Assembly: GCF_025751575.1 (NCBI RefSeq) | Contig: NZ_JAOWLA010000003.1 | Coordinates: 247,265-311,264 of the forward strand | Reading direction: 5' to 3' | Source: Albidovulum sediminicola | Lineage (GTDB): Bacteria > Pseudomonadota > Alphaproteobacteria > Rhodobacterales > Rhodobacteraceae | Length of the DNA stretch: 64,000 nt | In this document: positions 42,624 to 52,246 of the stretch, piece by piece | Layout: each line of letters begins with the position of its first letter | How positions within the stretch are numbered: position 1 is the stretch's first letter | Notes under the pieces: generated by a model | What the model was told of the DNA's origin: nothing | What the model saw: only the letters and a program-made list of their open reading frames with translations | The model's database searches: none | Position numbers and translations under genes: made by a program

Positions 42624-43097
42624 TCAGCTGCCCTGTTTCAGCAGCCGCTGCTTTTGCCGGTTCCAGTCGCGCTTGGCCTCGGTCGCGCGCTTGTCGGCGA
42701 CCTTCTTGCCCTTGGCGACGCCGATCTTCAGCTTCACCCTGCCCTTGTGGTTGAAATACATGACCAGCGGCACGAGCGTCATGCCCTCCCGACCCACGGC
42801 CTGCCAGAGCCGTGACAGTTCGCGCTTGGACACCAGGAGCTTGCGGCGGCGGCGTTCCTCATGGCCGAAGACGCCGGCCTCCTTATAGGCGGCGATGTAG
42901 CTGTTGATCAGCCACAGTTCGCCCCCCTCGACCGAGGCATAGCTGTCCGCGATGTTCGATTGGCCGGTGCGCAGGGATTTGACCTCGGACCCGGTCAGGA
43001 CGATTCCGACCTCGATATCGCTTTCGATGAAGTAGTCGAACCGCGCGCGGCGGTTTTCGGCGATGATCTTGTAATTCGGGTCGGATTTCTGGGCCAT
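42624..43097 (-). CDS. smpB: SsrA-binding protein SmpB
   Basis: A 157-residue SmpB, which binds tmRNA and guides it to stalled ribosomes. Motifs are [39 protein letters not shown]-like SNIADSYA, and the basic C-terminal tail [16 protein letters not shown] needed in the mRNA channel. ATG at 43097 is the conserved start; the frame remains open to 43262. No tmRNA gene is in the window. Confidence 0.97.
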   Translation of the reverse strand: MAQKSDPNYKIIAENRRARFDYFIESDIEVGIVLTGSEVKSLRTGQSNIADSYASVEGGELWLINSYIAAYKEAGVFGHEERRRRKLLVSKRELSRLWQAVGREGMTLVPLVMYFNHKGRVKLKIGVAKGKKVADKRATEAKRDWNRQKQRLLKQGS

Positions 43098-43254
43098 GAT
43101 CCGCCCGAGATAGGCGAGCGGCGCGGACAAGTCCAGATGGGCGTTGGGGCGCGGCCCAAGGGGCGTGGGGCATCGCGCCCCGTTGCGCCCGACCGATCCT
43201 GGGCTAACATCGCCCACAGCGTCCCGGGCGGCGGGCGCAAGCGAAGGGGCGGCC

Positions 43255-43695
43255 ATGTTCATACAGATCGCGCTGGGTACGGCCCTGATGCTGTGTTCGG
43301 TCCTGGTGTCGGGGCTGGCCTTCTGGGGGTTCGAAGTGCTTCTGGTCCGCCATCACGACTGGCTGGTGAAGGAGCCGCATCGCCCGAAGCTGGCGCTGGT
43401 GCTTGCGGTGGCGGCGCTGTGGGTGCTGGGGATGGTGACGGCGGGGGTCTGGATCTGGGCGCTGGCGCTTTGGGCCTTGGGGATTTTCATCACCATCGAG
43501 GCTTCGGTCTACTTTTCGCTCGTTGCCTTCACGACGCTGGGGTTTGGCGATATCCTGCTGCCGCACCAATGGCGTTTGCTGGGGGGCATGGCGGCGGCGA
43601 ACGGGCTTTTGAACATGGGGCTCCTGACCGCCATGCTGGTGGAGGCCCTGCGCCACATCCGGCTCAGTCAGATCGAAGTGAAGCGGAGGAGATAG
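43255..43695 (+). CDS. Small potassium-channel-like (Ion_trans_2) membrane protein
   Basis: A 146-residue membrane protein. Hydrophobic segments at about 3-30, 44-65 and 105-130 flank a pore loop at 82-99 with the filter-like TTLGFGD (canonical TVGYGD). The extra N-terminal helix and the GFG filter resemble the minimal 'ion channel family' proteins of Rhodobacterales. No regulatory domain is attached. ATG at 43255 follows GAAGGGG. The P5C-reductase-like gene starts six bases after its stop. Confidence 0.83.
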   Translation: MFIQIALGTALMLCSVLVSGLAFWGFEVLLVRHHDWLVKEPHRPKLALVLAVAALWVLGMVTAGVWIWALALWALGIFITIEASVYFSLVAFTTLGFGDILLPHQWRLLGGMAAANGLLNMGLLTAMLVEALRHIRLSQIEVKRRR

Positions 43696-43701
43696 GCGGC
43701 G

Positions 43702-44511
43702 GTGGCGATCGAAGGCAAGGTTGGAATCATCGGCGGCAATGGCCAGTTGGGCAGCGCCATCGCGCGGGGGATGCTGGCGGCGGGCGCGCTGAAACCGGAA
43801 GACCTCTGGATCTCGGCCCGGTCGGGGCGCGCGCCCGCGCTTGCGGCCTGGCCGGGGGTGACGGTCACGGCGGACAACGCCGCCCTTGCCGCCGCCTGCG
43901 ACACGGTGATCCTGTCGGTTCCGCCCGCCCAGGCCGGCGCCATCGCCATTGCCGCGCCCGACCGGCTGGTGATCTCCGTCATGGCGGGGGTTCCGCTCCG
44001 CCGGCTTGGGGACCTGACCGGCGCGGCGCGGATCGTGCGCGCCATGTCGAGCCCGGCGGCCGAGCGGCGCCTTGCCTATTCGCCCTGGCTCGCCACGGAG
44101 GCGGTTTCGGCGCGGGACCGGGACTGCGTTCGCGCGATCTTCGGGGCCGTGGGGCTGACCGACGAGGTCACGGACGAGGACCAGATCGACCAGTTCACCG
44201 CGATGACCGGGCCGGTTCCAGGGTTCGTCGCGCTTTTCGCGGATGCGATGATCCGTCACGCAGAAGCGCGCGGGATCGCCCCGCAGGTGGCGTCCCGCGC
44301 AATCCGGCAGCTCTTTCTGGCCAGCAGCACGATCATGGACGAGGCGGACGCAAGCCCCGCCGAACAAGTGCGCGCGATGGTCGATTACGCGGGCACGACG
44401 GCCGCCGGGATCACCGCGATGGAGGCACTGGGCCTTGCCGACGTGATCTCGCGCGGGCTTGACGCCGCCGCCACCCGGGCGCGCATGATAGGGCTCGACG
44501 GCGGCGCATAA
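43702..44511 (+). CDS. Pyrroline-5-carboxylate reductase-like protein
   Basis: A 269-residue NAD(P)-binding protein related to ProC. The Rossmann motif is GIIGGNGQLGSAIARGML. The C-terminal block AGTTAAGITAMEALG corresponds to the family's GGTT region but lacks its first PGG, and the substrate region is divergent. It may reduce pyrroline-5-carboxylate to proline or a different imine. Start GTG 43702, coupled to the channel gene upstream. The gene converges with the amidohydrolase, 19 bases apart. Confidence 0.82.
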   Translation: MAIEGKVGIIGGNGQLGSAIARGMLAAGALKPEDLWISARSGRAPALAAWPGVTVTADNAALAAACDTVILSVPPAQAGAIAIAAPDRLVISVMAGVPLRRLGDLTGAARIVRAMSSPAAERRLAYSPWLATEAVSARDRDCVRAIFGAVGLTDEVTDEDQIDQFTAMTGPVPGFVALFADAMIRHAEARGIAPQVASRAIRQLFLASSTIMDEADASPAEQVRAMVDYAGTTAAGITAMEALGLADVISRGLDAAATRARMIGLDGGA

Positions 44512-44530
44512 GCGCCGCCGCGGCGCGCGG

Positions 44531-46186
44531 TCAGCCCGCGCTGTAGGTGGTCTTGCCGCCGCAGATGGTCCGGCTGACCTGCATCCCGGCGATCTCGGAA
44601 GGCGCGACCGCCTCGATATCGCCTGAGAGCACGACGACATCGGCCGCCAGTCCCGGCTTCAGCGTGCCGGTCAGGTTTTCCCAATGCGCGGCCCAAGCCC
44701 CGTCGGCGGTATAGGCGCGCAGCACGTCGGCCAGCGGAATGCGCTGATCCTCCGCCCCCTCATAGGGGGCGCGGGTCATCGCCCCGCCAATGCCACGAAG
44801 GACCGAGACGTCGGTGACCGGCCAGTCCGACGCGAAGGCGATGCGGGCACCGGCCTCGACGAGCGTGCGGCACAGGAACATGTCCTTCCAGCGGTCGCGG
44901 CCGATCGTGTCGAGCGTCGGTTGCAGCGCGAAATCCATCGCGCCCGGCGCATGGACGGGCTGGATCGAGGCGGTGATGCCAAGCGCGCCCAGGCGCGGCA
45001 CGTCGGCCGGGTCGATCACCTCGATATGTTCGATCCGGTGGCGGCTGTCGCGGGCGCCGTTGGCCGTCCGCGCGGCCTCGTAGCCGTCGATCGTCGTGCG
45101 CACGGCGGCGTCGCCGATGGCGTGAACGGCGATCTGCATGCCCCGCCGGTCAACCTCGGTCGCGATCTCGTTGAAGCGGGGGGCGGGGAACAGCGGCTCT
45201 GACCGGTGGCCCGGATGGCCGGGGTAGTCGTTCAGCATGTAGGCCGTGCGGCTGTCCGACACCCCGTCCATGAACATCTTGACGAAGCGGCACGACAGCC
45301 AGTCATCGTCGAAATCGCGCGACATCTCTTCGGCGCGGTCAAGCTCTGACAGGTCCATGTGCGGCTTGAAGTGGAAGGGCACCCTGACGCGTGCGGTTAG
45401 CCCGCCCTCGCGCTGAAGGCCGCGCAGGAGTTCCAGCGTGTAGCGGTTGCCATCCATGTTCACCATCGAGGTGATGCCGTGGCGCGCCGCGTGGGCCAGC
45501 CCGCGTGCGGCCTTGGCGCGGTCGATGGCCTGTTCGGCCTCGCTGGGCCAGGGTGCGGGTTCGGCCCCCGTGGCGATGCCCAGATACAGGCGGGATTCGC
45601 CGCCGATCGCGACGACGGGCGCGAAGGCCTCGAACTCCCGCAGCTCGCCCGTGGCGGTGCCGTCGGGACCCAGGACGATCTCGTGCCCGGGCGGGGTCTT
45701 GCCGCCATGCAGGATCCCCGCGGCTTCCAGCGCCGCGGTGTTCGCCCAGACGGTGTGGTGATCGTGCGCGGTGATCGCGATCGGCCGGTCGGCAATGATC
45801 CGGTCAAGGTCATGGCGCGTCATCGGATGATCGAGCATCGCGTAATGCCCGCCCTGCGCCATCAGCAGCGCCTGGCCGGGGTTTTCCGCCGCGAAGTCAC
45901 GAAAGGCGCGGGCCAGCGCGGCCTCGCCCTCCACATGCGTCAGTTGCAGATGCGCAAGCTCGGTCCCGCCGAGGACCAGGTGCAGGTGGCTTTCGACGAA
46001 GCCCGGCATCAGGGTCGCGCCGTTGCAGTCGATGATCTCGGTCGCGGGGCCGGCCATGGACTCGATCTCCGCCCGGTCGCCGAGGGCGGCGATCCGTTCG
46101 CCGCTCAGGGCGATCGCCTCGGCGCGCGGGCGCTGGGGGTCCATCGTCAGGATGCGGGCATTGGTCAGGATCATGTGCGGTGTCAT
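44531..46186 (-). CDS. Amidohydrolase, YtcJ/AmdA-type (COG1574)
   Basis: A 551-residue metal-dependent hydrolase of the COG1574 group. It opens with ILTNARILTMDPQRPRAEAI. The first metal motif is FVESHLHLVLGG. Other blocks are AHDHHTVWANTAALEAAGI, HAIGDAAVRTTIDG and FASDWPV. Members hydrolyse formamides or N-substituted amides, mostly unassigned. ATG at 46186 follows GGAGGGACCG. It lies 79 bases after the acyl-CoA ligase on the same strand. Confidence 0.92.
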   Translation of the reverse strand: MTPHMILTNARILTMDPQRPRAEAIALSGERIAALGDRAEIESMAGPATEIIDCNGATLMPGFVESHLHLVLGGTELAHLQLTHVEGEAALARAFRDFAAENPGQALLMAQGGHYAMLDHPMTRHDLDRIIADRPIAITAHDHHTVWANTAALEAAGILHGGKTPPGHEIVLGPDGTATGELREFEAFAPVVAIGGESRLYLGIATGAEPAPWPSEAEQAIDRAKAARGLAHAARHGITSMVNMDGNRYTLELLRGLQREGGLTARVRVPFHFKPHMDLSELDRAEEMSRDFDDDWLSCRFVKMFMDGVSDSRTAYMLNDYPGHPGHRSEPLFPAPRFNEIATEVDRRGMQIAVHAIGDAAVRTTIDGYEAARTANGARDSRHRIEHIEVIDPADVPRLGALGITASIQPVHAPGAMDFALQPTLDTIGRDRWKDMFLCRTLVEAGARIAFASDWPVTDVSVLRGIGGAMTRAPYEGAEDQRIPLADVLRAYTADGAWAAHWENLTGTLKPGLAADVVVLSGDIEAVAPSEIAGMQVSRTICGGKTTYSAG

Positions 46187-46265
46187 CGGTCCCTCCGGCT
46201 TGGTTAGCCAAGGGGTAGCGCCAACATCCGGCCCCGGCCATTCCCCAAAAGGGATATTAGCTGGC

Positions 46266-47819
46266 CTAGCCCGCCAGCCCGGCCTTCAGCATGCGGCGCA
46301 GGATCTTGCCCGAGGCGGACTTCGGAATCGCATCGACGAAGTGGTAGGCGGCGGGCAGCTTGTAATGGGCAAGGCGCGCGGCAAGATGCGTGCCGACCGC
46401 CTGTGCATCGACGCTGGCGCCGGGCGCGCGGACCAGGAAGGCCACGGGAAGCTCGCCGGCCTCCTCATCGGGGATGCCCACGACGGCGGCATCGGCGACG
46501 CCCGGGCAGGACTGAAGCTCCGCCTCGACCTCGGCCGGGGCGACCTGGAAGCCCTTGACCTTGATCAGTTCCTTCAGCCGGTCGCGAATGAACAGGTAGC
46601 CATCCTTGTCGAAGGCCGCGATGTCCCCGGTCCGGAGCCAGCCGCCGGGCAGAAGCGTCTCTTCCGTCGCGGCGGGGTTGTTCAGATAGCCCTTCATGAC
46701 CTGCGGGCCGCGCACCCAGACCTCGCCCTCCTGCCCGGCGCCAAGATCCTGACCGGTCCCGGGGTCGACGATGCGGCATTCGGTGGAGGGCGCGGTCTGG
46801 CCCACGGCGCCCGCCCGGCCGCGGTCATGGGCGCTCAGGTGGCTGACGGGGCTGAGCTCGGTCATTCCGTAACCCTGTTCGCAGCGCACCCCCAACCGCG
46901 CCTCAACCGCCCCGGAAAGCGGGGCGCCAAGCGGGGCGGCGCCGGAGAAGACGTAGCGGAGCGCCGAAAGATCGTACTGATCGACCATCGGGTGCTTGGC
47001 CAGCGCCAACGCCACGGGCGGCACCACGAAGACCTGCTTGGTGCGGAAGTCCCGGATCAGCTTCAGGAACATCTCCAGATCAAAGCGCGGCATGGTGATG
47101 ACACCCCCGCCCGAGCCCAGAAAGAGGTTCATGAGCACCGTCATGCCGTAGATGTGGAAGAACGGCAGAAAGCCGACGGTCCATTCGCCGGGCTCGATCG
47201 GCCGCGCGTGGTTGGCCTGATCGACATTGGCCACAAGGTTGCGATGGGTCAGCATGACCCCCTTGGGCAGTCCCGTCGTGCCCGAGGAATAGGGCAGGAC
47301 CAGCGTGTCGTTCACGACATCGACCGGGGCCTGCTCGGCCAGCGGGGGGCCGAAAAGCGCGGACAGGGGCGTGGCGCCCGGCGCCTCGCCCAGCGTGAAG
47401 ATCTCCCGCACGGCGGTGTTTTCGGCGCCCGCGATGGCGGTCTCGGCGAAGGCGGGCAGGGTGATCAGGATCTCCGCCCCCGAGTCGGTCAACTGGTGGT
47501 GCAGTTCGGCGGCGGTATAGGCCGGGTTGACCGTGGTGATGGTCGCGCCGGCCCAGGCGGTGCCGTGGAAGCAGGCGAAATAATCCGGCATGTTCGGAAG
47601 CATGATCGCGACCACATGCCCGGGGCCGATGCCGCGTTCGCGCAGGCCGCCCGCCAGGGCACGGGTACCGTCCGTCAACTCCCCCGCCGTCACACGCCGC
47701 CCGGTGGGGCCGTCGATCATCGCGTCGCGGTCACGCTCTGTCAGGCCCTGGAACACGCGCTGGGTGATGGTGAGCCCGCTGAGCGGGATCGTTCCGAACG
47801 GGCTGGTGAAGACGGTCAT
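46266..47819 (-). CDS. Acyl-CoA synthetase, 4-coumarate-CoA-ligase-like
   Basis: A 517-residue ANL-superfamily ligase that activates a carboxylate through an acyl-adenylate. Motifs are PYSSGTTGLPKGVMLTHRN (P-loop), EQGYGMTELSP, GWLRTGDIA and the C-terminal catalytic lysine in PKSASGKILRR. The sequence is closest in style to 4-coumarate/medium-chain ligases. ATG at 47819 follows GGGGAGAG; open frame extends to 47957. It follows the small RidA-like gene by 91 bases. Substrate unknown. Confidence 0.93.
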   Translation of the reverse strand: MTVFTSPFGTIPLSGLTITQRVFQGLTERDRDAMIDGPTGRRVTAGELTDGTRALAGGLRERGIGPGHVVAIMLPNMPDYFACFHGTAWAGATITTVNPAYTAAELHHQLTDSGAEILITLPAFAETAIAGAENTAVREIFTLGEAPGATPLSALFGPPLAEQAPVDVVNDTLVLPYSSGTTGLPKGVMLTHRNLVANVDQANHARPIEPGEWTVGFLPFFHIYGMTVLMNLFLGSGGGVITMPRFDLEMFLKLIRDFRTKQVFVVPPVALALAKHPMVDQYDLSALRYVFSGAAPLGAPLSGAVEARLGVRCEQGYGMTELSPVSHLSAHDRGRAGAVGQTAPSTECRIVDPGTGQDLGAGQEGEVWVRGPQVMKGYLNNPAATEETLLPGGWLRTGDIAAFDKDGYLFIRDRLKELIKVKGFQVAPAEVEAELQSCPGVADAAVVGIPDEEAGELPVAFLVRAPGASVDAQAVGTHLAARLAHYKLPAAYHFVDAIPKSASGKILRRMLKAGLAG

Positions 47820-47910
47820 GGCAAGCTCTCCCCTCGGGAAAGGCGCTGAACGCGCTCTGGGGATAAGGCTACCACGGTTCCAAGCTGTGTCTGCGCGATT
47901 TCTGGCGCGC

Positions 47911-48324
47911 TCAGCCCCGGTCGTCGCCCCATCCCGCGATGACCGCGTCGACCTCAAGCTCCACCAGCCACTCGGGGTTCACGAAACGGGTGACGGCCAT
48001 GATCGTGTCGACAGGGCGGATGTCGCGGAAATATTCCTTGCGGACATCGATCGCCTCTTTCCAGCGGGTGATGTCGGTCAGGATCACGCGCGTCCTGACC
48101 ACGTCCTGCAGGCCCGACCCCGCGCGGATCAGCGCATCCTCGATGATCTCGATGCAGCGCCGGGTCTGGGCCGCGACATCGTCCAGGCCCACGGTCTTGC
48201 CGTCCGGTCCGACCGGCGCGGTGCCGCCGATTGAGATGTAGGGCCCGACGCGGACGGCGCGGGAAAAGCCCACCACCGCCTCCATCGGGTTGCCGTTCGA
48301 GATCAGTTCGCGGTCATATCCCAT
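47911..48324 (-). CDS. RidA-family protein
   Basis: A 137-residue Rid-superfamily protein with the typical FSRAVRVGPYISIGGTAPV and VVRTRVILTDITRW blocks. It differs clearly from the RidA at 31631. Possible imine or enamine hydrolase. ATG at 48324. It lies 60 bases after dapA, which raises the possibility that it protects against imines made in lysine or pyruvate metabolism; this is inference from position only. Confidence 0.9.
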   Translation of the reverse strand: MGYDRELISNGNPMEAVVGFSRAVRVGPYISIGGTAPVGPDGKTVGLDDVAAQTRRCIEIIEDALIRAGSGLQDVVRTRVILTDITRWKEAIDVRKEYFRDIRPVDTIMAVTRFVNPEWLVELEVDAVIAGWGDDRG

Positions 48325-48384
48325 GGCTCATCCTCCCCGTTTCGGGGGAGGATAGCATGGGTTTGGCCCGCTAGGGCGGCTGGT

Positions 48385-49260
48385 TCAGTTGATCAGGCCG
48401 GCGTGGCGCATGGCCGCGTCGATGCGGGCCTTGGTGGCGTCCAGAAGCCCGGTCAGCGGCAGGCGGACCTCATCCGAACACAGGCCAAGGCGGGACAGGC
48501 CATATTTGGCGCCGCACAGACCCGGCTCGATAAAGATCGCCTCGTGCAGGGGCATCAGCCGGTCCTGGTATTCCAGCGCCTTGGCGTAGTCGCCGCGCAG
48601 CGTCGCCTCCTGGAACTCGGCGCAAAGCCGGGGCGCCACGTTCGCGGTGACCGAGATGCAGCCGACACCCCCATGGGCGTTGAAGCCCAGCGCGGTCGCG
48701 TCCTCGCCCGAAAGCTGGACGAAATCCGCCCCGCAGGCGGCGCGCTGCTGGCTGACACGCTCGATCTTGCCGGTCGCGTCCTTCACCCCGATGATGCGAG
48801 GCAGCTTCGCGAGGTCCCCCATCGTCTCGGGCGTCATGTCCACGACCGAGCGGCCGGGGATGTTGTAGATGACGATGGGCAGGCTTGAGGCGTCGTGCAT
48901 CGCCTTGAAATGCGCGTAAAGCCCGCGCTGGGTGGGCTTGTTGTAATAGGGCGTCACGACCAGCGCGGCATCGGCGCCGGCGCGCTCGGCCTCGCGGATC
49001 AGGAAGACGCCTTCGTCGGTCGAGTTCGACCCGGCCCCGGCGATGACCGGGATGCGGCCGGCGGCGGCCTTGACCACCTCTTCGATGACGCGGACATGCT
49101 CTTCGTGGGACAGCGTCGGGCTTTCGCCGGTCGTGCCGACCGGCACGAGGCCATGGCTGCCTTCGGCCACATGCCAGTCCACGAGCTTCTTGAGCGTGTC
49201 CAGATCCAGCTCGCCGTTCTTGAACGGCGTGACGAGGGCTGGGAAGGACCCTTTGAACAT
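48385..49260 (-). CDS. dapA: 4-hydroxy-tetrahydrodipicolinate synthase
   Basis: A 291-residue DapA that condenses pyruvate with aspartate semialdehyde in lysine/diaminopimelate synthesis. The Schiff-base lysine is Lys160 (GVKDATG). Tyr132 (IYNIPGR), TTGE at 43-46 and TPYYNKP are in place. ATG at 49260 follows AAAGGAG; the frame stays open to 49341. Divergent from the lytic transglycosylase across 150 bases that must hold both promoters. Confidence 0.97.
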   Translation of the reverse strand: MFKGSFPALVTPFKNGELDLDTLKKLVDWHVAEGSHGLVPVGTTGESPTLSHEEHVRVIEEVVKAAAGRIPVIAGAGSNSTDEGVFLIREAERAGADAALVVTPYYNKPTQRGLYAHFKAMHDASSLPIVIYNIPGRSVVDMTPETMGDLAKLPRIIGVKDATGKIERVSQQRAACGADFVQLSGEDATALGFNAHGGVGCISVTANVAPRLCAEFQEATLRGDYAKALEYQDRLMPLHEAIFIEPGLCGAKYGLSRLGLCSDEVRLPLTGLLDATKARIDAAMRHAGLIN

Positions 49261-49410
49261 GACACGCTCCTTTGGTGGTCGGGGCTTGAATCGCCCGGTT
49301 GAAAACGGGCGGAACCTAGCCGTAGTCGGAGCGATTGCCAAGTTTGTGTGTTGCGGCTGCGCGAGGCGGCGGTAGGATTGCGGAAAAACACGAAGCAGTC
49401 ACAGAAAATC

Positions 49411-51342
49411 ATGATCCGCCGCCTTGCCCTCGCCGCGTCCATGACGCTTGCCCTGACCACACCGTTGCGCGCGGACGATCCCGCCGCGATGGCGCTTGCC
49501 CTGCGCTCGGCCGCCTCCGGCGACTGGTCTGCCGCGATGGGGCAGGCGGCCCGTTCGGGGCCGCTCGCCGAGGCGGTGATCGACTGGCAGCGCCTGCGCG
49601 ACGGCGAGGGCGCATTCAGCGACTACGTGACCTTCCTGGCGCGCTACCCCGACTGGCCGGGCCTGCCGCTTCTGCGCAAGAAGGGCGAGTCGGTCGCGGC
49701 CGGGCAGGACCCCGCCAGTGTCCGCGCCTATTTCAAGGCCCTTGCCCCGCAGACGGGGGAGGGAAGCCTGGCCTATGCCGCCGCCTTGGAGGCGCAGGGC
49801 GCGCAGGGGGCCGCGCGCGACGAGGTGGTTCGGGCCTGGCGCTCGATCTCTCTGACGGCAGAGGACCACGCGGCGTTCCTTGCGCGCTACGGGGCGGTGC
49901 TGGCCGATCACCATGATGGCCGCACGGCGGCGATGCTGCGGGCGGGCCTGACCGCGGATGCGCGGCGAATGCTGCCGCTTGCCAGCCCCTATACCCGCGC
50001 GGTGGCAGAGGCGCGCATCGCGCTTCAGGACGATGACAAGGGCGTCGATGGCCTGATCGGGGCGCTGCCGGAAAAGGCGGTGAATTCCGGCGGGCTGGCC
50101 TATGACCGGTTCCGTTGGCGCATCCGGCGCGATCTATACGACAGCGCGGACGAGCTTTTGCTGGAACGCTCCGGCAGCGCCGCTGCGCTGGGCGACCCCG
50201 ACCAGTGGGCGGACTGGCGCCGCAAGCTGGCCCGCAAGGAAATGCGCGAGGGCGATCAGGCGCGCGCCTACCGGATGGCTGCCGGGCACCACCTGACCTC
50301 GGGCGAGGACTTTGCCGACCTCGAATGGCTGGCGGGCTACATCGCGCTCAGGAAACTCGGCAAGGCGGAAGCGGCGCTGTCCCATTTCAACCGGTTCGAG
50401 GCCGCGGTCTCGAGCCCGATCAGCTTGGCACGCGCGAACTACTGGGAAGGGCGCGCCCTTGAGGCCATAGGCCGCCGGGCCGAGGCGCAGGCGGCCTTTG
50501 CCGAGGGCGCGCGCTATCAGACGGCGTTCTACGGGCTGCTGTCGGCTGAAAAAGTTGGGCTGCCACTGCCCCAGGCGATGGCGGGCGGCGAAACCTATCC
50601 CGGCTGGCGCGGGGCGCCCTTCACGGGATCGACGGTATTCCAGGCCGCGCAGCTCTTGCAGGCGGCGGGCGAAAGGACACTGGCGCTGCGCTTCCTGCTG
50701 CACCTGTCCGAGGGGCTTTCGGGCCAGGATATCGCCCGGCTTGCCGGGCTTGCACTGGAATGGCGCGATGCCAACACCGCGCTTCTGCTCGCCAAGGCGG
50801 CGGCAGATCGCGGGGTGATCCTGCCCAGCGCCTATTTCCCGACCAACGGGATCGAGCGGCTGAAGCTGCCGATCCCGCCCGAACTGGCGCTTTCGATCGC
50901 GCGGCGGGAAAGCGAGTTCGACCCAAGTGCCGTTTCCCATGTGGGCGCACGCGGGCTGATGCAGGTGATGCCCGCCACCGCGAAGAAGGTCGCGGGCCAG
51001 ATCGGGGTCGGCTACGACCTCGCCAAGCTTAGCACCGACTGGGAATACAACGCGCAGATCGGCAGCGCCTACCTCGCCGGACTGGTCGAGGAGTTCGGGA
51101 CTTCCCCCGTCCTTGTGGCGGCGGGCTACAACGCCGGGCCCGGGCGGCCGCGTCAGTGGATCGGCGCCTTTGGCGATCCCCGGTCGGATGGCGTGGACGT
51201 GGTGGACTGGATCGAGGCGATCCCGTTCCGTGAAACTCAGAACTACGTCATGCGGGTGGCCGAAAGCCTGCCCATCTACCGGATGCGGCTGGGCCTCGGG
51301 CCGGACGGCAAGAGCTTTACCGATCTGTTGAAGGGGCGCTAG
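49411..51342 (+). CDS. slt: Soluble lytic murein transglycosylase
   Basis: A 643-residue periplasmic enzyme of the Slt70 type. Signal peptide LALAASMTLALTTPLRAD; a long alpha-helical superhelix at about 25-475; C-terminal lysozyme-like domain with catalytic Glu500 in ARRESEFDP, GARGLMQVMPATA and AAGYNAGPGR. It cleaves the glycan strand, forming 1,6-anhydromuropeptides. ATG at 49411; the frame opens at 49348 but the signal peptide begins at MIRRLAL. Its last 26 bases overlap the convergent transporter gene. Confidence 0.94.
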   Translation: MIRRLALAASMTLALTTPLRADDPAAMALALRSAASGDWSAAMGQAARSGPLAEAVIDWQRLRDGEGAFSDYVTFLARYPDWPGLPLLRKKGESVAAGQDPASVRAYFKALAPQTGEGSLAYAAALEAQGAQGAARDEVVRAWRSISLTAEDHAAFLARYGAVLADHHDGRTAAMLRAGLTADARRMLPLASPYTRAVAEARIALQDDDKGVDGLIGALPEKAVNSGGLAYDRFRWRIRRDLYDSADELLLERSGSAAALGDPDQWADWRRKLARKEMREGDQARAYRMAAGHHLTSGEDFADLEWLAGYIALRKLGKAEAALSHFNRFEAAVSSPISLARANYWEGRALEAIGRRAEAQAAFAEGARYQTAFYGLLSAEKVGLPLPQAMAGGETYPGWRGAPFTGSTVFQAAQLLQAAGERTLALRFLLHLSEGLSGQDIARLAGLALEWRDANTALLLAKAAADRGVILPSAYFPTNGIERLKLPIPPELALSIARRESEFDPSAVSHVGARGLMQVMPATAKKVAGQIGVGYDLAKLSTDWEYNAQIGSAYLAGLVEEFGTSPVLVAAGYNAGPGRPRQWIGAFGDPRSDGVDVVDWIEAIPFRETQNYVMRVAESLPIYRMRLGLGPDGKSFTDLLKGR

Positions 51343-52246
51343 GGGCGCGGTTGGCCCGAGCTTTGGACGGACGGGCGCCCTGCGCGCGCACCCGGGCGCG
51401 CCACAGCGTGAACAGCCCGGCCGAAACGACGATCCCCGCGCCGATCAGCACGTTCGTCCTGAGCATCTCGCCGAAGATGGTCATGCCGAGGACAGCCGCG
51501 GCGGGAAGCTGGAAATAGGCGAAGGGTTGGATCGCGCTCGCCTCGGCCAGGGCATAGGCGTTGATCAGAAGGTAATGCGCGGTCGCCCCCGAGATGCACA
51601 GAAGCGCCATCCAGCCCCAGTCGGGCGGCGACATCGGCTCCCAGTACCAGACGCCGACCAGGGTGATCAGCACCGCGCCGCTGACGCCGGTCCAGAAGAA
51701 GCTGACCGCCGCGCTGTCGCGCCGCGACACGTAGCGGGTGAGAAGGCCGTAGAGCGCGAACATGAAGGCGGCCACCACCGGGATCAGCGCATCGGGCGAG
51801 AAGACCGTCACCCCCGGTTCGAGGATGACCATCACGCCCACAAAGCCGACCCCGATCGCCGCCCAGCGGCGCCAGCCGACCTTTTCGCCCAGGACAGGCC
51901 CGGACAGCGCCGCGACGATCAGCGGATAGGCCGCGAACATCGCATGCGTCTCCACCAGCCCCAGGCGCATGAAGGCCACGACCATGACGCAGACCTCTGC
52001 GATCAGCAGCGTGCCGCGCAGGACCTGCAGGAACGGGAAGCCGGACCGCACGGCCGCCCGGAACCCGCCCGCCTGGCGCCGCGCCACCCAGACCACGAAG
52101 GCCGCGAAGAACCAGTAGCGGATCATCACGACCATGAAGACGTTGTAGGCCTCCGCGAGGTGGCGGGAGATCGCGTCCTGTGCCGAGAAGATCAGGGCGG
52201 CCCCGATCATCAGGAGAATGCCGGCGCGCTGGTTAGTCGGGGTCAT
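51317..52246 (-). CDS. EamA/DMT-superfamily transporter
   Basis: A 309-residue inner-membrane protein with ten hydrophobic segments in two EamA repeats (first ILLMIGAALIFSAQDAISRH, second near IPVVAAFMFALYGLLTRY). Such proteins export amino acids, nucleotide sugars or other metabolites. ATG at 52246 overlaps the mnmD stop by four bases (ATGA). The Ala/Pro/Arg-rich tail (about 20 residues) is encoded antisense to the end of slt. Confidence 0.92.
   Translation of the reverse strand: MTPTNQRAGILLMIGAALIFSAQDAISRHLAEAYNVFMVVMIRYWFFAAFVVWVARRQAGGFRAAVRSGFPFLQVLRGTLLIAEVCVMVVAFMRLGLVETHAMFAAYPLIVAALSGPVLGEKVGWRRWAAIGVGFVGVMVILEPGVTVFSPDALIPVVAAFMFALYGLLTRYVSRRDSAAVSFFWTGVSGAVLITLVGVWYWEPMSPPDWGWMALLCISGATAHYLLINAYALAEASAIQPFAYFQLPAAAVLGMTIFGEMLRTNVLIGAGIVVSAGLFTLWRARVRAQGARPSKARANRAPSAPSTDR

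Noticed and set aside
49292..49311. CGCCCG/CGGGCG hairpin in the dapA upstream region, possible riboswitch
   Set aside because: Only a 6-bp stem and no lysine-riboswitch-like architecture; probably chance in GC-rich DNA.
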